Assembly: GCF_018729255.1 (NCBI RefSeq)
Contig: NZ_CP076061.1
Location: forward strand, 2,294,001 to 2,358,000
Length of the DNA: 64,000 nt
Reading direction: 5' to 3'
DNA from: Cupriavidus sp. EM10
GTDB lineage: Bacteria; Pseudomonadota; Gammaproteobacteria; Burkholderiales; Burkholderiaceae
Each line of letters opens with the position of its first letter. Within the stretch, counting starts at the first letter, position 1. The notes under the pieces were generated by a model that worked only from the letters and a program-made list of their open reading frames with translations, was not told where the DNA came from and ran no database searches. Made by a program: the position numbers and the translations under genes. Shown here one piece after another: positions 56,805-64,000 of this stretch.

Positions 56805-58295
56805 CCGACGCTGCCTTCAGCAGCGGGCTGGCGTTGCCGACGAACGTCGGTACGCCTCTCAAGACGCCCTGGAACTCCTGAAGCGGCTCGCCGACAACCA
56901 GTCCCGTCCTGCCGATCCGGAATTCGCGGATCAGATCCTCGTGCTGGCCGGTGCGCTTCTTGATCACGGACACCGCCCGGCGAACCCGGCCCAGTGCTTC
57001 GAAATAACGCAACAGGATGACCGTATCGGCCAGGTACGTCACGTCGACAGGGGCCTTCATGTCGCCGACGAGCCCATGCTGCGCCACCGTAAGGAACGTG
57101 TTGGCACCCTGCCGATTCAGGTATTGGAGCAGTTCGTGGATATGCAGCGTCAGCGCGTTCTCTTCCGGCATGGCGGCCTGGTATCCGTTCACGCTGTCGA
57201 TGACCACGGTCTTGGCCTCGAGCAGATCCACGCTGCTGCGCACCCGATGCGCGAATTCCCCGGGCGACAGCTCGGCGGCATCAACCTGCTCGATATGCAG
57301 CGCGCCGGAGGCCTTCATGGTCTCCAGATCCAGGCCCAGCGGCCGCACGCGATCGAAGAGCAGGCCCAGTTCCTCGTCGAATACGAAGAGCGCGGCCTTT
57401 TCGCCACGCCGGACCGCGGCGGCGACGAACTGCAGGGCGAACAGGCTCTTGCCCGTGCCGGACGGCCCCAGAATCAGGACGCTCGAACCCTGTTCGATAC
57501 CGCCGCCAAGCAGGGCATCCAACTCGCCAATGCCGGAGGTTCGCTGCTTGCGGTCGAAACGCGTCCGATGCTCCGAGGCGACCAGGCGCGGAAAGACCGC
57601 AACGCCCCGGTCTTGATGGTGAAGTCGTGATAGCCGCCGCGAAACGGCTGCCCCCGGTACTTGGAGATCTTGAGCCGGCGCCGTTCGGCGCCATAATTCG
57701 GGGCCAGCTCCTCGAGCTTGACCACACCGTGCGCGATGCTGTGCACGGTCTTGTCCTCGATGTCGGAGGTGCGGTCGTCCAGCATGAGCACGGTCGCGTC
57801 ATGCCGGGAGAAGAAATGTTTCAGGGCAAGGATCTGCCTGCGGTATCGCAGGGACCCCTGCGCGAGAAGCCGGATTTCCGAAAGACTGTCGATGACGACC
57901 CGCTTGGGGTTCACCCGCAGGAACTCCGCCAGGATGGCGTTGGTCGTTTCCCCGAGCTCCAGATCCGACGAGTAGAGCAGGCTTTGCTGCTGATCCGGCT
58001 CGAGCAGGCTTTCCGGCGGCGTCACCTCGAAGACCTCGATGTGCTCGTCCAGATGCCAGCCATGCGAGGCCGCGCCCTCGCGCAATTCCGATACCGTCTC
58101 CGACAGCGTGATATAGAGCCCGGTTTCCCCAATTCCGCCCTGCCATGAGAAAGCGAATGGCAACCGTGGTCTTGCCGGTGCCCGGCGTGCCCTCGACCAG
58201 GAAGAGGTTGCCCTTCTTGAGCCCCCGTTGAGCACGTCGTCCAGGCCAGGAATGCCGGTGCTTGCAAAGGATGTCTGTCGAGATGCGGCGTCCAT
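56788..58295 (-). CDS. Double-domain KaiC-like RecA-family ATPase (frame breaks at three sites)
   Basis: 503 aa from ATG 58295 when repaired at 58222-58226, 58127-58130 (two bases) and 57605-57608. Two KaiC domains in tandem: the first has LDDVLNGG, Walker A GTPGTGKTT after repair, and ITLSETVSELR; the second has LDALLGGGIEQGSSVLILGPSGTGKSLFALQF (Walker A GPSGTGKS visible), VVIDSVNGYQAA and a C-terminal VIKKRTGQHEDLIREFRIG like the KaiC phosphorylation-loop region. Not a circadian clock by itself, since KaiA and KaiB are absent. It probably modulates the coupled hybrid kinase in stress or light signalling. Confidence 0.82.
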
Positions 58296-58584
58296 ATGCG
58301 CTCCTTCCTTACCACGGTCTGTCATCGTTGCGATCCCACCCTGTACGCGAGCCCAGCATGTATTTTGCCTCGCGCCAGCTTAAAGCGGCACGGGCGGTTC
58401 CGGCACCGGGCGTTGTCTGACAGGGGAGGTTTTTCCGCGCGCTGCTGTTGCGGCGCACAATAGGCCATGACGTGGGCGGCTGGAAGATGGGACAGCGCGT
58501 GGGCGTGGGCTTGCTGGCCGGCGAGGACCCGCAGCTCGCTTGGGGAATTCCCGTCGCAGCAGTCTGCGGGTAGATGCGATTGAC

Positions 58585-60746
58585 TTACTGGAAGCGGTAA
58601 CGGGCCGTCAGCATGGCGCTGCGCTTGTCGCCCGGGAGGGCGCCCGAGAACGTGGGCGACGTGTAGTACGTCTTGTCGGTCAGGTTGCGCAGGTTCAGCG
58701 TCACGTCGAACTTTTTCTGGCGGTAGTAGATCGCCGCGTCCAGCACCACATACGACGGCACCTGGTACAGGTTCAGCGAATCGGCGTAACTGTCGCCCTT
58801 GTAGGTCAGGCCCAGCCCCACGCCCCAGCCGTGCAGCGCCTGCTGCTGGAAGTCGTAGGTAGTCCACAGGCGGCCGCCGGTACGCGCCACGCCAGCCGGC
58901 CGCGTGCCCGCGATGCTGCGGTTGTTCACGCCCATGATCGCGTTCGATGCCAGCGCGTTCGACTCCACCTCGACATTCTGCAGCACGAAATTCGCCAGGA
59001 TGGTCCAGCCCGGCAGCGGCAGGGCGGACAGTTCGAGTTCCACGCCACGGCTCTTGTCGCGGCCATCGGGCGTCGGGCTCAGCGCGCCCGGCAGGGTGAT
59101 GTAGTAATTCTTGCGCGTGGTCTCGAACAGCGACACATTGGTGTTCAGCTTGCCGTCCAGGAACTCGGCCTTGACGCCGATTTCCTTCTGCAGCGCGCTC
59201 TCCGGTTCGGTGGACACCGAGGCCGGCTCGGTCGATACGTTGATGAACTTGCTGGTCGACACGCCCGCGTAGAACGACAGGGCCCGCGTCGGCTGCCACA
59301 CGCCGCCCAGCGAGCCCGAGGTCAGGTTCTGCGTGGCGGAAATCGACCGGTAGGTGGTGCCTTGCGTGCCGACGTCGCTGAATTTCACGTTATCGGTCCG
59401 CACCGCGCCGCGCAGCTTGAAGTGCTCGCCAAAGGCCAGTTGGTCCTGCAGGTAGACGCCAAAGTCTTCCTGCTTCAGCACACGGTTGAAGCCCTGTGCG
59501 GGCACGGCGGGAATACCGGCCAGCGTGGTTTCCGGGACGACCGGCGCATTGATATTGAGGATGTTCGGCAGGTTGTAGCCCGTGCGCACGGTGTTGATGT
59601 GGGTATCCGAATACTCCAGGCCAAACAGCACGGTGTGGTCCACGGGCCGGTGCGCGTCTTCCAGACCAGCTCGTTCTGGGCCAGGATGAAGTGGCCGTCG
59701 TCGAACTGCGTGCGGGCCGCGCGGCCCGTCATCTGGTTCTGCGCGTTGCCGCCGTTGCCGCCGGCGTTGCGGGTCATGTCGAGCGAGCGCTCGTCGTAGA
59801 TGAAGGCCGTGCGCATGGTCAGCGACGGATCGATGCGCCAGTCATGGCTGACGGTGACGCGGTCGATCAGCTGGCGCGTGTCGTTGAACGGGCTGTAGTA
59901 GCGCGCGTCGCGCGGGGCGCCGGCGATTTTCCCCTGATTATTGAAGACGATGCCGTAGTTATCGGGGACGATGCTGATGTCGCGGTGGTCGTAGTCGACC
60001 GTCAGCGTCTTGTTGGTGTCGTAGGCCCAGCTGAACGACGGCGACACTTCGCGGATGTCGCGGCCCAGGCCCCGGTAGCCGTCGCTCTTCTCGTAATCGG
60101 CGATCAGGCGGGCATTGACCTGCGAGCTGACCGGGCCGCCGACGTCGACATAAGTACCCCAGGTGCCGAAACTGCCCTCGAACGCGCCGATTTCCGCGCC
60201 GAACTTCGGCTGCGGCTGCTTGGTGGCGATATTTACCGTGCCGCCGGGCTGGCCCGAACCGTACAGCGCCGAGCCGGGGCCTTTGAGCACCTCGATACGG
60301 TCCACGTCGTACATGGTGCGGTAGTAGCCGTTCTGGCTCGGGCCGTCGGGGTAGCCGTCGCGCAGGAAGCGCATTGCCAGCCCGCGGATCGTGTAGTTGT
60401 TGGCAAAGCCATAACCGCCCGCCAGTTGGGCCTGCACGCCGGCAGAGTTCTGCAGCGCGTAAGTCATGTCGATGGCGCCCTGTTCGCGCAGCACCTCTTC
60501 CGGAATGACCGTGACGGCGGCCGGGATGTCGCGCAGCGGCGTGTCCGTCTTGGTGCCGGTGGTCACGCTTTCGTTCGGATTGCCGGGCAGCGTCTTGCCG
60601 CCGGACACCGTCACGGCGGGCAGGGTCTGGTCGGCGGAGGTGGCTTGGGCCAGCACGGCCGCTGGCATGCCGGCGATCAGGGCGGACGCCAGGGTGGCGA
60701 TGACGGTGGGGCGTGACGCGTGGCCGCGGCGGGCAGGACGGGACAT
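58585..60746 (-). CDS. TonB-dependent siderophore receptor (one frame break)
   Basis: 720 aa from ATG 60746 (MSRPARRGH) when repaired near 59645. A signal peptide (VIATLASALIAGMPAAVLAQA) precedes the plug domain (PLRDIPAAVTVIPEEVLREQG, NNYTIRGLAMRFLRDG, IEVLKGPGSALYGSGQPGG) and a 22-strand barrel ending in ...MLTARYRFQ with a terminal aromatic-x pattern. It imports a ferric siderophore, FhuE/FpvA-like. The N-terminal signalling domain of FecA-type receptors is absent, so no sigma/anti-sigma control is expected. A weak Fur-box-like sequence lies about 110 bp upstream. Confidence 0.88.
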
Positions 60747-61217
60747 TGGCAGGACGTTCGGGTCGAAGGTTTCGTGGCGTCGAGGCTGGAGGCGTCGACG
60801 TTTCTTGCACGTTGCCCGGCGCAGAGCCGGGGGCGGCAAGGAGAAACCTAATGGGAATCATTCGCACCAACAATCCGATTTGGGCTGTCCCTGGACGTTT
60901 GCCCTGCGAAAACGGGCTGTTTGTACAGTCAGTCTTGATGAACTTCCGGGGCCCGGGACAGATGTCCCATGGTGTAAAAGCGCTTGAAAAGGCGCTTCAT
61001 TTGTAAGCGCCGCGCGTGTGAGGCAAGCGAGCACAGCGCCGTTATTTGCTCCCGGCTACCCGATGTCGACGCGTCGGACGTTCTCGTGGTAGAAGACTAT
61101 GCAGGTGCAAGTCGAATAACTCGCCGTGGTCTTCGGCTCGTTGCCGACCCTGCAGTCAGCTTTGCTTGGTTCAACCGATTTCAGCCGGCTCAGCGTCGGT
61201 TTGCAAGGAGTTCAGGC
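60747..61217. other. 471-bp region with weak Fur-like site
   Basis: Between the divergent siderophore receptor gene and the small plus-strand gene. AATGGGAATCATTCGC (60850-60865) resembles half to two-thirds of a Fur box (GATAATGATAATCATTATC) and is placed well for iron control of the receptor. Nothing else is recognised; frames across this stretch look like GC shadows. Confidence 0.35.
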
Positions 61218-61574
61218 ATGTATAGCGTCGCCGCATCATCCAGTTTCCTGTGCACGCTGCCGGGCGCGGGCAAGGGGATTGCCTACCATATCGCCGTCAG
61301 TTTCGTCGATGCGGGCCAACCGTCAGGCGTCAGGTTCACCAGTTTCGTCGGTGACGGCCGGCGGTCATTCGGACTGTTGACCGAGGCAGCGTCGCTTCAC
61401 GGCGCGATTGCCTCGGGCGGCGAGGCATTGTGCCGCCTGGCGATCGGGCAGGCCGTCCGTGACCATCTCTACGAAAAGACCACCGAAGGCGACTTCATAC
61501 TGGACCTGGATGCCGAGCCCTGGGACGGAGAACTCCGGCCCGTAGGAGCAGGCGTGTCCGCAGGCAGGCCCTGA
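61218..61574 (+). CDS. Hypothetical protein (118 aa)
   Basis: Not recognised. ATG 61218 has the ribosome site AAGGAG, which sets the start. The sequence (MYSVAASSSFLCTLPGAGKG, FVDAGQPSGVRFTSFVGDG, ALCRLAIGQAVRDHLYEK) is mixed alpha/beta with no signal peptide or membrane segment. The stop is 18 bp from that of the convergent GntR gene. Likely a small conserved genus-level protein. Confidence 0.6.
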   Translation: MYSVAASSSFLCTLPGAGKGIAYHIAVSFVDAGQPSGVRFTSFVGDGRRSFGLLTEAASLHGAIASGGEALCRLAIGQAVRDHLYEKTTEGDFILDLDAEPWDGELRPVGAGVSAGRP

Positions 61575-61592
61575 CGGCCCGCACAAGCCTGA

Positions 61593-62404
61593 TCATCCGT
61601 CTGCTTGCGCCTGCCGCGCGCTGCGCCATGTCCGGTCCAGCACCATCCGGTAGGAAAACCGCTCGGCGGGATGCACCGACCACGCCATCTCGATCAGGTT
61701 GCCGCTGCCGTCGCGATACTGGCGGTTGATCCACAGGCCGGCGGTGCCGGCCGGCATCCCCAGCAGTTCCGCGATGTCGGCGGGTAGTGCCGCCGCGTGA
61801 ATGACCTGCTCGATGCGGGACACGGAAACGTTGAACTGCTGCTCGATCAGGTGAAACACCGAGGCCTCGATGTCCTGCTCTGCACCACGCACGCCCCGGT
61901 AGTCCGGATGGACCCATACTTCGTTGTAGCAGATGGGGTTGTCCGAGCCGTCGCCGGTGCGCACCCCCGGATCACCAGCCAGAGCTGGCCCTGGTACGGA
62001 TGAAGTACCGGGTCGGCATCGGCGCGCACTTCGCGCAGGTCGCGCGACAGCACGTGCATGCGCGTGGTGGCGGCGTACTGGAGCAGGTCGCCCACCTGGC
62101 CCACTGCCAGTTCGTAGCCTTGCCTGGCACGGGCTGCGGTCACGACCGTGCCCACGCGCGGCGTGCGCTTGATGAGTTCCAGCCTGACCAGCCGTTCGAT
62201 GGCCGCGCGTACCGTGTGGCGGCTGGCCCCGAACTGCTTGCACAGGTCCATCTCGGTCGGCAGCTTGCTGCCCACCGGGTATTTCCCCGATTCGATTTCC
62301 GCGCGCAGGCTGCGGGCCAGGGCCAGGTAGCGCGGGCTGGCGTCGGCGCGCACGCTGGCGGCCGCGTCGCCGAACTCGTCTGGGAGGGTGCCGCCTTGTT
62401 CCAT
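61593..62404 (-). CDS. GntR/UTRA-family transcriptional regulator (one frame break)
   Basis: 270 aa when repaired in the C run 61964-61968. The winged helix is at residues 25-90 (RYLALARSLRAEIESGKYP, PTEMDLCKQFGASRHTVRAA, RVGTVVTA), followed by a UTRA domain (NPICYNEVWVHPDYRG, HLIEQQFNVSVSRIEQVIHAA, GNLIEMAWSVHPAERFSYRM). It lies upstream of an MFS transporter/lyase pair transcribed in the same direction (95 bp apart, after that operon) and probably regulates it. Confidence 0.82.
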
Positions 62405-62499
62405 GAATTGCGTGCTGGCGTCAGGTTAAGTATCGGAACGGAGCATAGCCGGGACGCGTCGTGGCCGGCAAGCGCCGTCGCGCTGCGGCGTCATCGTCG

Positions 62500-63719
62500 T
62501 CAGCCGCCGAAGTCATTGGCACGGATGGCGGGCTTCGCCCGGCCGCCCCAGTACAGCAGCGCGGCCGCCAGCACGGGCACTCCCGCCAGCGCCATATAGG
62601 CCAGGCTCAGACTGTCCACGCGTTGCGCGAAATAGCCGAAGGCGGCCGGGCCCGCTACCACGCCGAAATACGTGCAGAACAGCGCGCCGCCCGTGACCGA
62701 CGCCACGCGCCCTGGCGGGGCAAGCCGCGCGACCTCGCCCAGGTAGACGCCGTTCCATCCGATGGCCGTCGCGCCCAGCAGGGCCGCCACCAGGCACAGT
62801 GGCACCAGCGTCCATTGGGCCGTAAACATGCCCGTTGCCACGGTACCGGCGCTCATCAGCACGGCCAGCAAAATCAGCACGCCGCGCGGCGCGCGCGCCA
62901 GGTCCGCGAGATGGCCCCACGCCAGGCGCCCGGCAATGCCCGCGCCCTGGGCCACCGCATAGATCAGGCCTGCCTGCGTCAGCCCGATGCCGATCTCGTG
63001 GGTCAGGTACGCCATCAGGTAGCCGCTGACCGATAACTGGCAGGCCGAGAACAGCAGCGACACCGCCGCCATCGAGCGCAGGCGGCTGTCGCCCAGCACA
63101 TCGGCGAACATCTGGCGCAGGTTTGCCGCCACCACGAAGCGGCCGGTCGTCGCATCGTCATGCGTGGCCCGCAACGACTGGCTCAATGCGGCAACGGCCA
63201 GCGCCGCAGCGGCCAGCGCGCCGAATGCAGCCTGCCACGAGGCGAAGGCGGCCAGCGGCGGCAACAGGGCGCCGGCCAGCAGTCCACCCAGCGGCACACC
63301 GGTCTGCTTGAGCGAGAACACGAAGCCCATGCGTCCGGCCGAAGTGGTGCGTGCAAGGATCTGCGAGCTGGCCGGGGTGATTGGGCCGTAGCCCAGTCCG
63401 CTGGCCAGCGCGGCCACCGGACGCAGTTCGGGCACGCCGGTGGCCAGCATGCCCAGTGCCGCTGCCTGGGCCAGCAGGCCAAGCTGCGAAGCCCGTACCG
63501 GCCCCATGCCGCGACCATTCCCGCGCCGGCCAGGCTGCCGGCCATGCCGCCCAGGTAGACCAGCGACAGGAACAGGCCGACGCTGGTCAGCGCGATGCCC
63601 GGCATCACGGGCGCCAGCACCGCGAAGGACAGCGTGGCCGCCGTGGCCAGCATCTGGATGGCCAGCGTGCTGGCCAGCGTCAGTGCCGGCCGTCCAGCGG
63701 CGGGCAGGGCAGCGGTCAT
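62500..63719 (-). CDS. MFS transporter (one frame break)
   Basis: 406 aa from ATG 63719 (MTAALPAAGRP) when one base is added at 63479-63480, giving RYGLRSLGLLAQAAALG. Twelve hydrophobic segments, with GFVFSLKQTGVPLGGLLAGALLP and GRLAWGHLADLARAPRGVLI in the second half, as in CynX/NreB-like and organic-acid MFS carriers. Its ATG overlaps the stop of the upstream PEP-mutase family lyase (ATGA), so transporter and enzyme are translationally coupled and probably act on the same carboxylic acid. Confidence 0.82.
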
Positions 63720-64000
63720 GAAGCGTGGCGCTTGTCGAAGTCCCACACCGACTCGAAATCCATCAGCGTGTTGAAGCGCGGGAAGTCATAGAGCCGATCG
63801 CCGATGCCCAGCGACGTCCGGTTGGCTTGCAGGTGGCCGTACACATCCTCCAGCGCCTTGCCCATCGCCAGGAAGCCCACCGCCGGATAGATGGCGATGG
63901 CAAAGCCCATCTGCTCCAGCATTGCGGCGGGCAGCACTGGCGTGCGGCCGGTCTCCACCACATTGACCAGCAGCGGCAGGTCGAAGGTACGGCCGATGAT
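63716..64000 (-). CDS. Isocitrate lyase/PEP mutase family protein, C-terminal part (runs off right edge)
   Basis: Only the last 94 codons are in the window. The sequence PLLVNVVETGRTPVLPAAMLEQMGFAIAIYP (read in pieces at the edge), with AVGFLAMGKALEDVYGHLQ and RFNTLMDFESVWDFD, is typical of carboxyvinyl-carboxyphosphonate phosphorylmutase, 2,3-dimethylmalate lyase and 2-methylisocitrate lyase relatives. The catalytic N-terminal half with the conserved KKCGH-type loop is outside. Its TGA overlaps the ATG of the MFS gene. Confidence 0.8.
   Translation of the reverse strand: MIGRTFDLPLLVNVVETGRTPVLPAAMLEQMGFAIAIYPAVGFLAMGKALEDVYGHLQANRTSLGIGDRLYDFPRFNTLMDFESVWDFDKRHAS

Noticed and set aside
55107-56963. 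618-codon plus-strand frame opposite the hybrid kinase
   Set aside because: The minus strand encodes PAS, HisKA, HATPase and receiver motifs; the plus frame has none.
56788-58295. Circadian clock locus
   Set aside because: KaiA and KaiB are absent and the KaiC-like gene is coupled to a hybrid kinase, the usual non-clock arrangement.
58540-59799. 419-codon plus-strand frame opposite the siderophore receptor
   Set aside because: Shadow of a TonB-dependent receptor with typical plug and barrel sequence.

Overview
The window looks like a high-GC betaproteobacterial chromosome or megaplasmid, most likely Burkholderiaceae and plausibly Cupriavidus or Ralstonia. The reasons are a Bug-type (TctC-like) substrate-binding protein, aconitase X, paired GntR/UTRA regulators, an H-NS-like protein of the short Ralstonia type and the KaiC/hybrid-kinase pair. 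No rRNA, tRNA or CRISPR array was seen.

Layout. 1-4.7 kb: periplasmic disulfide genes (dsbD, dsbG and a second DsbG-like gene) around a QseBC-type two-component system. 4.8-13.8 kb: a sulfur/amino-acid block with gltIJKL, a D-cysteine desulfhydrase-like gene, a LysR regulator, an AhpD-like protein, an MFS exporter and a PatB/MalY C-S lyase. 14.1-22.2 kb: an aldehyde dehydrogenase, two-subunit aconitase X, a Bug receptor, a GntR regulator with candidate operators, a divergent SulP transporter and an IclR regulator. 22.4-30.4 kb: a catabolic block with a GMC oxidoreductase, an MHS transporter, a split thiamine-diphosphate decarboxylase, DUF779, EthD and an M20 amidohydrolase, then another MHS-type transporter.

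30.4-54.7 kb is an accessory island. Its left part holds an H-NS-like protein, DUF433, DUF1917, relics of a DUF1778/GNAT toxin-antitoxin pair, a nucleotidyltransferase-fold protein, an XRE regulator with a nested inverted-repeat operator, and a HEPN + HExxH metallopeptidase pair. Next, on the minus strand, is a tightly coupled four-gene operon: DNA adenine methylase, two-helix membrane PLD-like protein, GHMP kinase and an ITPase/P-loop-kinase fusion. The right part has a large tyrosine recombinase and a Tn7-like transposition module: a TnsC-like protein with degenerate Walker motifs, two tandem TniQ proteins, a protein in the tnsA position, and a TnsB-like DDE transposase. Two related 32-bp repeats follow and probably mark the right end. 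54.7-64 kb returns to core-like genes: hybrid histidine kinase, double-KaiC ATPase, TonB-dependent siderophore receptor, GntR regulator, MFS transporter and a PEP-mutase-family lyase cut by the edge.

Data quality. About 26 genes are interrupted by one or more frame breaks, and almost every break is repaired by adding one base to a homopolymer, mostly G or C. Repaired genes have normal length and every family motif, in core and island alike. I read this as systematic homopolymer under-calling, not mass pseudogenisation. Broken genes are therefore annotated over their full reconstructed span, with break positions given.
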